Source: Vibrio sp. Hep-1b-8 (GTDB taxonomy: Bacteria > Pseudomonadota > Gammaproteobacteria > Enterobacterales > Vibrionaceae). From it: 64,000 nt of DNA. The stretch lies in assembly GCF_006124995.1 (NCBI RefSeq), contig NZ_QEWN01000086.1, forward strand, positions 32,398 to 96,397. Direction: 5' to 3'. Below, piece after piece: positions 38,917 through 47,747 of this stretch; positions within the stretch are counted from its first letter, which is position 1; every line of letters starts with the position of its first letter. The position numbers and the translations under genes were made by a program. Under the pieces are notes generated by a model. The model did no database searches, had not been told where the DNA came from, and saw only the letters and a program-made list of their open reading frames with translations.

Positions 38917-39788
38917 TGTCTGTACTAATTAATAAAGACACGAAAGTAATCTGTCAGGGTTTCACTGGTGGTCAAGGTACTTTCCACTCTGAGCAAGCTA
39001 TCGCATACGGCACACAAATGGTTGGTGGTGTCTCTCCTGGTAAAGGCGGTCAAACACACCTAGGTCTTCCTGTATTCAACACAGTACGTGAAGCAGTAGA
39101 AACAACTGGCGCAACAGCAACAGTTATCTACGTACCAGCACCTTTCTGTAAAGATGCCATCCTTGAAGCGATTGATGCGGGCATCGAGCTAATCGTAACT
39201 ATCACTGAAGGTATCCCTACAACAGATATGATCGACGTGAAAGTGAAGCTAGAAGAAACTGGCGTTCGCATGATCGGTCCTAACTGTCCGGGTCTTATCA
39301 CTCCTGACGAGTGTAAGATTGGTATCATGCCTGGTCATATCCACAAGAAAGGTAAAGTGGGGATCGTATCTCGTTCAGGTACACTAACTTACGAAGCAGT
39401 TAAGCAAACTACTGACGAAGGTTTTGGTCAGTCGACTTGTGTCGGTATTGGTGGTGACCCAATCCCAGGTTCAAACTTCATTGATATTCTGAAGTTGTTC
39501 CAAGAAGATCCTGAAACAGAAGCTATCGTAATGATCGGTGAAATCGGTGGTACGGCTGAAGAAGAAGCGGCAGCGTTCATTAAAGAGAACGTCACTAAGC
39601 CAGTCGTTTCTTACATCGCTGGTGTTACTGCTCCTCCAGGCAAGCGTATGGGCCATGCTGGTGCGATCATCTCTGGTGGTAAAGGTACAGCAGAAGACAA
39701 GTTCGCTGCACTAGAAGCTGCGGGCGTTAAGACGGTTAAGTCTCTAGCAGACATCGGTAAAGGTCTACGTGAAGTAACGGGTTGGTAA
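38916..39788 (+). CDS. sucD: Succinyl-CoA synthetase alpha subunit
   Basis: SucD binds CoA and carries the phosphohistidine. The CoA-binding Rossmann start is [18 protein letters not shown], and the catalytic His247 is in [33 protein letters not shown] and [11 protein letters not shown] are family motifs. The 290 residues match E. coli (289). Last gene of the sdh-suc run, followed by a strong terminator. Confidence 0.97.
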   Translation: MSVLINKDTKVICQGFTGGQGTFHSEQAIAYGTQMVGGVSPGKGGQTHLGLPVFNTVREAVETTGATATVIYVPAPFCKDAILEAIDAGIELIVTITEGIPTTDMIDVKVKLEETGVRMIGPNCPGLITPDECKIGIMPGHIHKKGKVGIVSRSGTLTYEAVKQTTDEGFGQSTCVGIGGDPIPGSNFIDILKLFQEDPETEAIVMIGEIGGTAEEEAAAFIKENVTKPVVSYIAGVTAPPGKRMGHAGAIISGGKGTAEDKFAALEAAGVKTVKSLADIGKGLREVTGW

Positions 39789-39807
39789 TCTAACCACTTC
39801 AAATAAG

Positions 39808-39838
39808 AAAGGCTTGGCATTGCGCCAAGCCTTTTGTT
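39808..39838 (+). terminator. Terminator of the sdh-suc gene cluster
   Basis: The 11-bp stem AAAGGCTTGGC / GCCAAGCCTTT with a 5-nt loop is followed by T-rich sequence. Confidence 0.88.
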
Positions 39839-39898
39839 TTTCTGCTCTCCAAATATTTGTCATTGCATAGAGCGACGGAAGGAGAGAGTAGGGAGCCT

Positions 39899-40186
39899 CT
39901 ATTTCTCTAACTTTTCCTCAAGCGCCACCAATCTTGCCGTCAGATCTATCACTTGCTTTTCTAACTGTTCAATTCGATCAGTATCAGCGACTTCTTGTTT
40001 TACTGCGACTTCAACTTTTGGCACACGATTCGAGCTCTTCCAGCTCTTCAAGGTTGTAATCAAAGCCGGCATAGGCACTGATGTACTCAAACGTGCTTTG
40101 ACGAGCACGACCGTTGGCTCTTTCCCTTCTGCGTGTAACTGTTCAAGGACACCTTTTAGCTCTTGGCTAACATCTTGAGTAAGCAT
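39899..40186 (-). CDS. Small hypothetical protein with KfrA-like N-terminus and coiled coil
   Basis: A 95-residue frame begins at ATG 40186 behind TGGAGG and ends at 39899. Residues about 8-50 (ELKGVLEQLHAEGKEPTVVL and following RLSTSVPMPALITTLKSWK) recall the helical DNA-binding start of KfrA-like and RepA-like proteins, where G-K-x-P-T-x-x-x-V/I-[RK] precedes an S-x-x-x-[IL]-x-x-x-L-x-x-W helix. Residues about 68-95 have leucine/valine heptads typical of a short coiled coil. The strong ribosome site supports expression. No function is known. It sits between sucD and csrB, convergent with sucD. Confidence 0.6.
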   Translation of the reverse strand: MLTQDVSQELKGVLEQLHAEGKEPTVVLVKARLSTSVPMPALITTLKSWKSSNRVPKVEVAVKQEVADTDRIEQLEKQVIDLTARLVALEEKLEK

Positions 40187-40263
40187 AAAACCTCCATTGC
40201 GCTTATATATTTAATCATACCCAGTCAGTCTAAAATTGGCGAATAGAAAATAGTGGAAGAGTC

Positions 40264-40281
40264 TGTGCGAGATCTCTCACA
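40264..40281. promoter_or_regulatory. Putative VarA/UvrY (GacA-type) box upstream of csrB
   Basis: The 18-bp inverted repeat TGTGCGAGATCTCTCACA matches the architecture of GacA-family sites (TGTAAG-N6-CTTACA). A second half site, TGTGAGAC, follows at 40287. Its position about 140 bp upstream of the RNA start agrees with remote activation of csrB by the phosphorylated response regulator. Confidence 0.72.
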
Positions 40282-40387
40282 TCTGCTGTGAGACAAACAG
40301 CGTTTAAAACACAAGATAAGTACTCTATTTCTTTATAACCTATTGATTTTTATGTCCAAGTTGTTTTGTTTCAATATTGTTGCGCTT

Positions 40388-40417
40388 TTTAGATTTAACA
40401 CAGGTATTGTCTATAAC
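40388..40417 (+). promoter_or_regulatory. Putative csrB core promoter
   Basis: TTTAGA and TATAAC hexamers are separated by 18 bp, just before the first GGA-containing hairpin. The -35 is weak, as expected for an activator-dependent promoter. Confidence 0.5.
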
Positions 40418-40423
40418 GGTAAT

Positions 40424-40837
40424 TCGGGTAAATTAGAACCTGTCGGAAGGATACCGACACGGAACAGGAAAGACCAAGGATTGGGAATCTTCAGGAAGAA
40501 GATTGGTTGACTAGGATAGTTAATCAAGCACGGAGCGAAAGAACATTGTAGGGATACAGCCACTGACAGGATGTGAGTGACATGGAAGACAATGGACACC
40601 TCTAGGAAGAGGTTAGGACAGTATCAGGAAGATACACAGGACACCACTTAAGGATAGAGTGATGTGCGCTAACTAGGATATGTTAGCTATCAGGATGATG
40701 AGGACACCGCTAGGAAGGCGACGGTTGGATAATACTGAAGGATTCAGTAGCTATTAGGGAAGATGCATGGAGCAACTTTTGTAGCCGGACTGCTGCGAGT
40801 AAGACTATAGCCCCGATACTAACGTATCGGGGCTTTT
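40424..40837 (+). ncRNA. csrB: CsrB-type CsrA-sequestering small RNA
   Basis: About 410 nt contain more than 20 GGA motifs, most presented as AGGA in the loops of small hairpins, the hallmark of CsrB/C RNAs that titrate CsrA. Clear examples: GTCGGAAGGATACCGAC, GTATCAGGAAGATAC, GCTAACTAGGATATGTTAGC, ACTGAAGGATTCAGT and TTGACTAGGATAGTTAA. The RNA ends with the terminator stem at 40808-40835 (AGCCCCGATA / TATCGGGGCT) and TTTT. No reading frame of note lies inside. The 5' end is estimated from the -10 element. A VarA-type box upstream supports the BarA/VarA-CsrA pathway. Vibrios usually encode several such RNAs, so paralogues B, C and D cannot be told apart here. Confidence 0.9.
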
Positions 40838-40972
40838 CTTAGATCTCACCTTTAGAAAAAATCAAACAACAACGTGCCAAAAACGTTCTAGATCAATAAA
40901 GATTGCCATCAGTTGGTTTAACTTCTCGGCTTTGTTTTAAAAGACAATTATTGCTGCTTACAAGGATGTGTC

Positions 40973-41491
40973 ATGACGATAGTGACTCGCCGATCGTTAT
41001 TGGTCCCTTATAACGACTCTCTACAATCTGAATTTTTGATGCTCAACTGTTGTGCTATTAACCGTGCTCAGATGAATGGAGCACAGACGGTATCTTCTGC
41101 TAAAAAACAGTTTGAGAAAGTACTCAATGATCGCACCATATTTGCGATGGCAGTGCTTGATAGTCACACAAGAGAGTACATGGGGCACGTGTTTATTTCT
41201 GATTTAGACACGCTTCCTGAGCTTGGTTATATCTTTGACAAAGAGTACTGGGGCAGAGGTATTGCCAGTGAAGTGGTGCAGGCTTTCTTTTCCAAAGCAG
41301 CAAGAGATTTGAACGTAGAGCGAGTTATCGCTACCGCCAATGTCGATCATGAGGCGTCGATTCGAATTCTCAAGAAACTTGGTTTCGTATTGAATGCCCA
41401 CAAACAAGATACGTTTGGCCCCTATGATGAGTTTGTCTTTACATCCGATGTGGCGGCAACTCCACCTTGGCTAGTTGGAAACCTTGCATAA
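40973..41491 (+). CDS. GNAT-family N-acetyltransferase (RimJ/RimL-like)
   Basis: The 172-residue protein has the GNAT core: LGYIFDKEYWGRGIASEVVQ (split beta4-alpha3, with G-R-G-I-A binding acetyl-CoA pyrophosphate) and a later N-V-D-H-E-A-S-I-R-I-L-K-K-L-G-F motif typical of the RimJ/RimL branch. The substrate is unknown. An AAGGATGTGTC leader supports the ATG. The last 53 bp overlap the 3' end of the convergent DUF3301 gene. No operon partner. Confidence 0.85.
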   Translation: MTIVTRRSLLVPYNDSLQSEFLMLNCCAINRAQMNGAQTVSSAKKQFEKVLNDRTIFAMAVLDSHTREYMGHVFISDLDTLPELGYIFDKEYWGRGIASEVVQAFFSKAARDLNVERVIATANVDHEASIRILKKLGFVLNAHKQDTFGPYDEFVFTSDVAATPPWLVGNLA

Positions 41492-41741
41492 AGATGTGGC
41501 CTTGATAGCAGTCATCACCAAGCGACGAAAACTCGAACTGATAAACCGAATGCCAACGCCAGACACCGTCTGGCGTTTTCAGTTTGTGACCTTTAAGCGC
41601 CACGCTCAGCAACTGCAAATCGAGCTCTTTACATTTTCGAGAGGCGATACTTTTCGCTAACTCTGCCTGACGTCTTTGTTGCCAAAAAATTAGGCATACA
41701 ATGGCAAGTGCAAGGATGGCGAACAGGTCATAAATCATCAT
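41439..41741 (-). CDS. DUF3301 membrane-anchored protein
   Basis: The 100-residue protein begins with one membrane helix (about residues 3-20, IYDLFAILALAIVCLIFW) followed by QQRRQAELAKSIASRKCKEL, a pattern diagnostic of DUF3301, and a predicted beta-rich tail VYQFEFSSLGDDCYQGHIFM. Inner-membrane anchoring with a cytoplasmic domain is predicted; function unknown. The start overlaps the DUF3549 stop by one base, so they form an operon, as in other vibrios. Confidence 0.85.
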   Translation of the reverse strand: MMIYDLFAILALAIVCLIFWQQRRQAELAKSIASRKCKELDLQLLSVALKGHKLKTPDGVWRWHSVYQFEFSSLGDDCYQGHIFMQGFQLAKVELPPHRM

Positions 41742-42778
41742 TACGCCTTAGCGGCTTGCTGTAGGTTAATCAGTGCTTTTGCTAACTCTTCTGATGGGCT
41801 GGAGTGAAGCAAAGGAAGCAGTACCATACGAAGCTCAGGGAGCATAACCAAATCGGCGAATAGCTGGTTAAACAGTGTCTGGTTTCCCGTCTGTGCGAGG
41901 CGCAGTAGGAATTGTTCGGCAATATCGGCCTCTCTTAACCAGTGCCAGCATCGTCCCGCGATACCAATCAGTACCTCTTGATGACTCAAACGCGCACTTG
42001 AAAGAATCTTACCAATGATAGGTTGAGCGATGGCTTCCTCTGCTCCGGACAAGGCTCTCGTGAGCGCGGAGAGTAGGAAGAGATCTGGATCGTGACTGTC
42101 AATCTGTGTCTGAGCCATTTCGGCAAGGTTTTGTGCGAGTTTTGTTGGTAACTCGGTATGTTCAAGCGCACCTAGCAAGGCATAGAGAGGTTCGGAAGGC
42201 AGATGTTTTAGTGCCTTACGGACATTGACGCCATTTTGTTCCAGCCCAAGTCGCGCACATATATCGGTCACCCCTTGTAAACCAACTGTGTGCCATTTAT
42301 CCCATTCCAACCCGCCTGCAAAGTATAATTGCGCATGTTCGTAGTACTGGCTGCAAGGTAAATTCATCGCCGCGCGGACTTGGCTATGAAAGACCGCCAT
42401 TTTGTCGTCTGCCGGCTTAAAGGTATAGGGATTGTTTGCCAGTTTGTCTTGTTGCTCTTCACTTAGCTCTTGGCTAAGACGCGTGCCCATTGCTTCAATG
42501 ACATATTTGATGAAGTTACCAATATCTGCTTGTTTAAGTAAGCCACGCTCATCTAATTCAAATTTTAGAAACCAAATCCAAGGTTGCTGCTCTTGATTCC
42601 AGTAGGCGATAGCGATGTGTGCCTTACGCTGCATTGGATAGGGATAGGCAAGCTGGCCTTTTTCAGCGTCAGCAAAGACCTTTGCGTCGATCTGTTTAAT
42701 ACGACGTCCAAGATCAAAGACCTGATATTGGCAATCACTGTCGGTAAGGAGTTGAGTGAGAGTATGAATGGTTTCCAT
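41741..42778 (-). CDS. DUF3549 family protein
   Basis: The 345-residue soluble protein matches DUF3549 from its first residues (ETIHTLTQLLTDSDCQYQVFDLGRRI). The first ~130 residues are mixed alpha/beta with an aromatic-rich core (WIWFLKFELDERGLL). The remainder is helical with repeat-like units around 190-330, suggestive of a HEAT-like scaffold (inference). No catalytic motif is recognised. It is the first gene of the DUF3549-DUF3301 pair and divergent from yqcC-truC. Confidence 0.82.
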   Translation of the reverse strand: METIHTLTQLLTDSDCQYQVFDLGRRIKQIDAKVFADAEKGQLAYPYPMQRKAHIAIAYWNQEQQPWIWFLKFELDERGLLKQADIGNFIKYVIEAMGTRLSQELSEEQQDKLANNPYTFKPADDKMAVFHSQVRAAMNLPCSQYYEHAQLYFAGGLEWDKWHTVGLQGVTDICARLGLEQNGVNVRKALKHLPSEPLYALLGALEHTELPTKLAQNLAEMAQTQIDSHDPDLFLLSALTRALSGAEEAIAQPIIGKILSSARLSHQEVLIGIAGRCWHWLREADIAEQFLLRLAQTGNQTLFNQLFADLVMLPELRMVLLPLLHSSPSEELAKALINLQQAAKA

Positions 42779-42855
42779 TGAAGCAATTGTCCTAACTTTA
42801 TTTACTCTATAAATGGTATTCTATTGCCAATTTTCAAGGTTCCAAACAAAGATTA

Positions 42856-43170
42856 ATGACAAAAGTGAAACAATTGACCGAGCTTATCGACGAGTTAGAG
42901 TTGTTGATGCAACAACTTGGTCAGTGGCAAGCGACACCCCCAAGCAAACAGGCTCTGAGTAGTCAGCAGCCGTTTGCCATTGACACCTTAACGCCAAGCG
43001 AGTGGTTGCAGTGGATCTTCATTGCCCGTATCCGTTTGCTGATAGAACAAAATCAGCCACTACCGAGCGGATTTTCAATTGCGCCTTACTTTGAGGAGTG
43101 CTGGAAAGAACAGCCGCAATTAACACCTTTAGTTACAATTATTCAAAAGTTAGATGAGGAATTCCGCTAG
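42856..43170 (+). CDS. yqcC: YqcC family protein
   Basis: The 104-residue all-helical protein resembles E. coli YqcC. The conserved segment TLTPSEWLQWIFIARIRLL and the later SIAPYFEECW are typical. YqcC-type proteins have a helix-bundle fold and unknown function. The TAG stop overlaps the GTG start of truC (TAGTG), the same gene pair as in E. coli, which points to a shared role around tRNA or simple coupling. Confidence 0.88.
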   Translation: MTKVKQLTELIDELELLMQQLGQWQATPPSKQALSSQQPFAIDTLTPSEWLQWIFIARIRLLIEQNQPLPSGFSIAPYFEECWKEQPQLTPLVTIIQKLDEEFR

Positions 43171-43889
43171 TGCTGGAGATCGTATATCAAGACGAGTATT
43201 TCGTTGCCGTCAACAAACCTGCTGGTATGTTAGTTCATCGCAGCTGGCTGGATAAGCACGAAACTCAATTTGTCATGCAAACATTGCGTGACCAAATTGG
43301 TCAGCATGTCTTTCCGCTTCATCGCTTGGATAGACCGACTTCCGGGGTTCTTATTTTTGCATTATCAAGTGAGGTTGCGTCTCAAGTGATGCCGATGTTT
43401 GCGAATCACGAGATGGAAAAAACCTATCATGCGATTGTTCGCGGTTGGATCATGGAATCCGGTCGTCTCGACTATGCACTTAAGGTTGAGTTGGACAAAA
43501 TTGCAGATAAGCATGCTAGCCAAGATAAAGAAGCACAAGAAGCGATCACTGACTATCAACCACTGGCTCAAGTCGAAATACCCCATTCCACGGGGAGCTT
43601 TCCTACCACTCGTTACTGCTTAATGGAGATGAAGCCACTGACTGGACGAAAACACCAGCTCAGACGCCATATGGCTCATCTACGCCATCCAATCGTTGGT
43701 GATACGACACATGGTGACGGTAAACACAACAAGTTGTTTAGAGAAGTGTACGACTCGCATAGACTCTTGCTTCACGCTTCTTCCCTTAAGTTTGTTCATC
43801 CATTTACTCAGCGAGAAATTACCATTAAAGCGGGGTTAGATGAAACGTGGCAAAAACTGTGTGCTGAGTTTGGCTGGTCAGCGCCTTAA
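43170..43889 (+). CDS. truC: tRNA pseudouridine(65) synthase
   Basis: TruC makes pseudouridine 65 in tRNA-Ile and tRNA-Asp. Catalytic Asp is in HRLDRPTSGVLIF, and the RluA-family signatures VNKPAGMLVHRS, GRKHQLRRHMAHLRHPIVGDTTHG are present across residues 14-190. The 239 residues are close to E. coli TruC (260, longer C-terminus). It starts at GTG within the yqcC stop. Confidence 0.93.
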   Translation: MLEIVYQDEYFVAVNKPAGMLVHRSWLDKHETQFVMQTLRDQIGQHVFPLHRLDRPTSGVLIFALSSEVASQVMPMFANHEMEKTYHAIVRGWIMESGRLDYALKVELDKIADKHASQDKEAQEAITDYQPLAQVEIPHSTGSFPTTRYCLMEMKPLTGRKHQLRRHMAHLRHPIVGDTTHGDGKHNKLFREVYDSHRLLLHASSLKFVHPFTQREITIKAGLDETWQKLCAEFGWSAP

Positions 43890-43920
43890 ACTGATCACGT
43901 TGAGATTGACCTTTCTCGAT

Positions 43921-43951
43921 AAAAAAGCTCGTCATAATGTAATGACGAGCT
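43921..43951 (-). terminator. Terminator between truC and the small Cys-rich gene
   Basis: A perfect 10-bp stem AGCTCGTCAT / ATGACGAGCT with a 6-nt loop is followed by TTTTT on the minus strand only, so it serves mainly the minus-strand gene at 44026. Confidence 0.78.
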
Positions 43952-44025
43952 GATTCTAGCCTAATGGACTAGTAAAGGTGGCACGCGCCAGTATTGAGCA
44001 ACGTGAGTGGTTTCTTTATGGTTTG

Positions 44026-44247
44026 CTATGACGTGTGACAGGCGTGGCAGCAATAATAACAGCCGTTTATTTTAAGCTCAGGGAATGTGTTTTTTGCATG
44101 CTCTAAGGCGCTTTGACTTGAGGAATGAAGCCCTAGTTTGATGAGATTCTCCACCCTTGGCATATATGTACAACCCGTTGTGGCATTATGAATTTCGTGT
44201 TCACCAGCGTATTGCGACTGTTTGGTGAGAATGTATTTGTGATTCAT
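44026..44247 (-). CDS. Small Cys/His-rich hypothetical protein
   Basis: The 73-residue frame starts at ATG 44247 with a GAGG ribosome site 7 nt upstream. It contains Cys26 in EIHNATTGCTYMP and a dense C-terminal cluster GCYYCCHACHTS (Cys63, Cys66, Cys67, Cys70, His68, His71). The order H-x-H-x5-C, then L-G-x-H-S-S-S-x-x-A, then C-x2-C resembles small zinc-binding modules related to the Ada N-terminal domain (inference). A metal-binding role is likely but unproven. It is monocistronic and flanked by terminators, and the strong ribosome site argues for a real gene. Confidence 0.68.
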   Translation of the reverse strand: MNHKYILTKQSQYAGEHEIHNATTGCTYMPRVENLIKLGLHSSSQSALEHAKNTFPELKINGCYYCCHACHTS

Positions 44248-44401
44248 GGTTTTGCCTCGTTATAGTTTTGATTCACATATCAAAAAAAGTGTGCCTACAA
44301 GTAGGCAACGCAGCAAATTACAGTCATTGTTCTGGAATATTATTCCCAAATGTTAATGCTTACTTTGGTAATTACGATCTAAGATCGTAGGAGAGTGGAG
44401 A

Positions 44402-44427
44402 CAAAAATGCCCTCATTGAGAGGGCAT
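44402..44427 (-). terminator. Terminator of the xseB-ispA-dxs operon
   Basis: The 8-bp stem ATGCCCTC / GAGGGCAT with a 5-nt loop is followed on the minus strand by TTTTTG. It lies 24 bp past the dxs stop. Confidence 0.82.
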
Positions 44428-44450
44428 TGGATAGGTTGCAATCTGTTTAA

Positions 44451-46316
44451 CTAGCTTGCTAAATATTGACGAATAGCAACTTCGATACCTTTTCCATCAA
44501 GACCAAGCTCTTGATACAGCTCTTCTTGAGTACCCTGATGAATGAACTTATCCGGGAGGCCAAGGTTGAGTACTGGCTTGATAAGTTTCTCTCTCATCAT
44601 AAATTCGACTACGCCAGAACCTGCACCGCCAGCGATGGCGTTTTCTTCGATGGTGACGATGACGTCGTGTTCAGCGGCAAGCTGTTTAATCAACTCTTCA
44701 TCGAGTGGTTTGACAAAGCGCATATCCGCTACCGTGGCATTGAGTGCTTGTGCGGCCTCAAGTGCATTACCTAAGAAGGTGCCGAAGTTGAGGATAGCGA
44801 TTTTCTCACCTTGACGAACTAGGCGGCCTTTACCGATTTCTAATGCCGTAAACTGTTTCTCTATGTCAACGCCCATGCCTGTACCACGAGGGTAACGGAC
44901 AGCCGACGGGCCAGTATGTTGATGACCAGTGTAGAGCATTTGGCGGCATTCGTTCTCATCGCTCGGCGCCATGATGACCATATTCGGGATACAGCGCATA
45001 AAGCTCAGGTCAAAGGCACCTTGGTGAGTTTGACCGTCCGCACCAACCAGCCCTGCACGGTCTATAGCAAACATTACCGGTAAATCCATGATGGCAACAT
45101 CGTGAATGAGCTGATCGTAGCCACGCTGCAAGAAGGTAGAATAAATCGCCACAATAGGGTGATCGCCAGCAATGGCCATACCTGTAGCCAAGGTCACTGC
45201 ATGTTGCTCAGCAATCGCAACATCGAAGTATTGGTCAGGATACTCTTTAGAGAAGCGAACCATCCCAGAACCTTCACGCATAGCGGGAGTGATCGCCATA
45301 AGCTTAGGATCTTGAGCCGCCATATCACACAGGAAGTCACCGAAAATTTTCGAGTAACTTGGCAGTCCACCGCTGCTTTTTGGCAGAGAGTTGTGGCTCG
45401 GGTCGAACTTAGGCACGCCGTGGTAGCCAATCGGGTCTTTTTCTGCTGGCTCGTAGCCTTTGCCTTTTTTGGTCATGATATGTAAAAACTGCGGACCTTT
45501 TAGTTCACGCATGTTCTTTAGAGTTTTGACCAACTCATTTACGTCATGGCCATCGACAGGGCCGATGTAGTTAAAACCTAACTCTTCAAATAGAGTGCCT
45601 GGTACCACCATGCCTTTAAGATGTTCTTCAGTACGACGAACCAACTCTTTAATCGGGGGGACACCTGACAGTACTTTTTTACCGCCTTCACGAATCGAGG
45701 TGTACAAGCTTCCTGATAGTACTTGAGCTAAATGATTGTTCAGAGCACCAACGTTCTCAGAAATCGACATTTCATTGTCGTTTAAGATCACCAGCATATC
45801 AGGGTGGACATCACCCGCATGGTTCATGGCTTCAAATGCCATCCCTGCGGTGATAGCACCATCGCCGATCACACTAACGACTTTGCGGTTTTTGCCTTCT
45901 TTACCCGCGCTGATAGCCATACCAAGGCCAGCACTGATCGATGTCGAAGAGTGGCCGACTGATAGTGTGTCGTACTCACTCTCTTCACGCCATGGGAAGG
46001 GGTGTAAACCATCTTTTTGGCGAATCGTTGGCATTTGGTCGCGACGACCCGTTAGGATTTTATGCGGGTACGCTTGGTGACCAACATCCCACACCAATTG
46101 ATCAAAAGGTGTGTTGTAGACGTAATGAAGCGCCACAGTCAGTTCAACTGTGCCTAGACCAGAAGCGAGGTGGCCGCTGGATTGACTTACTGAATTAAGT
46201 AAGTAAGTGCGTAATTCATCACACAGCTTTGGCAGCACTTCCTTAGGAAGGCTGCGCAGCTCATCAGGAGTATCTGCTAGAGCCAGTGTCGGATATTTCG
46301 AAATATCAAGAGTCAT
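44451..46316 (-). CDS. dxs: 1-Deoxy-D-xylulose-5-phosphate synthase
   Basis: Dxs starts the MEP isoprenoid pathway by joining pyruvate and glyceraldehyde-3-P using ThDP. The N-terminal [18 protein letters not shown] and ThDP-binding [18 protein letters not shown] motifs and the central [20 protein letters not shown] signature are complete. The 621 residues match E. coli (620). Third gene of the xseB-ispA-dxs operon, 20 bp after ispA. Confidence 0.97.
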   Translation of the reverse strand: MTLDISKYPTLALADTPDELRSLPKEVLPKLCDELRTYLLNSVSQSSGHLASGLGTVELTVALHYVYNTPFDQLVWDVGHQAYPHKILTGRRDQMPTIRQKDGLHPFPWREESEYDTLSVGHSSTSISAGLGMAISAGKEGKNRKVVSVIGDGAITAGMAFEAMNHAGDVHPDMLVILNDNEMSISENVGALNNHLAQVLSGSLYTSIREGGKKVLSGVPPIKELVRRTEEHLKGMVVPGTLFEELGFNYIGPVDGHDVNELVKTLKNMRELKGPQFLHIMTKKGKGYEPAEKDPIGYHGVPKFDPSHNSLPKSSGGLPSYSKIFGDFLCDMAAQDPKLMAITPAMREGSGMVRFSKEYPDQYFDVAIAEQHAVTLATGMAIAGDHPIVAIYSTFLQRGYDQLIHDVAIMDLPVMFAIDRAGLVGADGQTHQGAFDLSFMRCIPNMVIMAPSDENECRQMLYTGHQHTGPSAVRYPRGTGMGVDIEKQFTALEIGKGRLVRQGEKIAILNFGTFLGNALEAAQALNATVADMRFVKPLDEELIKQLAAEHDVIVTIEENAIAGGAGSGVVEFMMREKLIKPVLNLGLPDKFIHQGTQEELYQELGLDGKGIEVAIRQYLAS

Positions 46317-46336
46317 ATAAATGCGCGCTTATAGTG

Positions 46337-47230
46337 TTAGTTCTTGCGCTCGATGACGTATCGGGCGAACTCTTCGAGTAACTCTGTATTGTATGGGATT
46401 GCGTTCAAAGCTTGAAGAGCTTCATTTAACAGAGTGTGAGCTTTGTTTATAGCTCCGTCCAATCCTAGCAAAGCGGGATAGGTACTTTTGTTTAATTGTT
46501 GGTCAGAACCTTGTGGTTTACCCAAGGTTTCAGTATCACTAATGATATCTAGAATGTCATCTTGGACTTGGAAAGCGAGACCAATAGCATCGGCATATTG
46601 ATCTAGAAGCGGCAGGACTTGCGCTCCTTTTTCACCGGCGGCTAAGGCGCCTAAACGAATGGCTGATTTCATTAACGCCCCCGTTTTGTTGCGGTGAATC
46701 TCTTCCAACTCTTCGAGCGTTACGCTGCGGTTTTCTGCGGCTAAGTCTAGGGCTTGGCCCATACACATACCATTGGCACCGGAAGCATCGGCAAGCACCT
46801 TAACCATCTGAATACGTTGCCTTTCTGCATGCGGAGCCAAAGGGCCTTCTGCGAGAATGGTAAACGCAAGGGTTTGCAGCGCATCACCCGTCAAGATAGC
46901 GGTCGCTTCGTCAAACTTGATGTGGCAGGTTGGGTGACCACGACGCAGTTCATCGTCATCCATAGCCGGTAAGTCATCATGAATTAACGAGTAAGCATGG
47001 ATGCACTCAACAGCGGAAGCCGGAGTGTCTAAGTCGTTAAGTTCGCATCCGAGCATCTGGCCAGTAATATAGACCAGAAACGGACGGGCGCGTTTGCCAC
47101 CAAGCAATAAGCCATAACGCATCGCCTCGATAAGAGGTAGGTTTTGATGGGGCAATGACTTGAGCCAGTTTTCTAACTGGGCATTGTTTCGTTGTTGTAG
47201 TGAGGATAGTGCCTCTTGCATAACAGACAT
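46337..47230 (-). CDS. ispA: Farnesyl diphosphate synthase
   Basis: IspA condenses DMAPP with two IPP to FPP. The first aspartate-rich motif is in LIHDDLPAMDDDELRRG and the second in QVQDDILD, with the chain-length region typical of the FPP type. ATG at 47230 (MSVMQEALSSLQQ) is preferred over a TTG four codons upstream that would overlap the space after xseB. 297 residues (E. coli 299). Close spacing of 12 bp to xseB indicates cotranscription. Confidence 0.95.
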   Translation of the reverse strand: MSVMQEALSSLQQRNNAQLENWLKSLPHQNLPLIEAMRYGLLLGGKRARPFLVYITGQMLGCELNDLDTPASAVECIHAYSLIHDDLPAMDDDELRRGHPTCHIKFDEATAILTGDALQTLAFTILAEGPLAPHAERQRIQMVKVLADASGANGMCMGQALDLAAENRSVTLEELEEIHRNKTGALMKSAIRLGALAAGEKGAQVLPLLDQYADAIGLAFQVQDDILDIISDTETLGKPQGSDQQLNKSTYPALLGLDGAINKAHTLLNEALQALNAIPYNTELLEEFARYVIERKN

Positions 47231-47242
47231 CTTCTCGTTCAA

Positions 47243-47485
47243 TTACTCTGGTAGAGCATCGAAATCACTCAGTGGCGATTCGTCATCGTTTTGTAACAAA
47301 ATACTGACACGTTGTTCAGCATCACTGAGTTTGGCTTGGCCTGCGCGAGCAAGCGTAATACCACGCTCAAAGTTCTTGAGTGCATCGTCTAATGCTAAAT
47401 CACCATTTTCGAGGTTTTCTACAATCGCATCGAGCTCTTCAATCGTCGCTTCGAAGGTCATGTTTTCCGGTTTTTTGCTCGCCAT
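47243..47485 (-). CDS. xseB: Exodeoxyribonuclease VII small subunit
   Basis: XseB pairs with XseA to degrade single-stranded DNA. The start MASKKPENMTFEATIEELD at 47485 gives 80 residues, equal to E. coli XseB, and follows AGAAAAGTT. A 15-residue upstream extension is rejected. Two helices with ELDAIVENLENGDLALDDALKNFERGI form the family core. First gene of the xseB-ispA-dxs operon; divergent from pomA. Confidence 0.94.
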   Translation of the reverse strand: MASKKPENMTFEATIEELDAIVENLENGDLALDDALKNFERGITLARAGQAKLSDAEQRVSILLQNDDESPLSDFDALPE

Positions 47486-47747
47486 AACTTTTCTACACAG
47501 GTAAAGATGCTCGAAAGTTACCTTAGCCATTAATGATGGTCAAATTTAACCGAGTAAATTTGTCAGAAAAATGGAGTTAAAGCGTTCATTTTATGTAGCC
47601 AAGTAAATAATAGGGTTAAAGGCCTAGTACTCAGAATGGGGTAAGCATCTATATTTATGTGAATGCGGTATCAATAAAATACTAAAGATCTGAAGATGTT
47701 GCCGATATAATTTGTTAGAAGCTCAAAGATAGCATGAGGAGTGCTCT

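Noticed and set aside
40424..40837. Possible CRISPR or tandem-repeat array because of recurring AGGA motifs
   Set aside because: The motifs sit in hairpin loops at irregular spacing with no constant repeat or spacer, which fits CsrB and not CRISPR.
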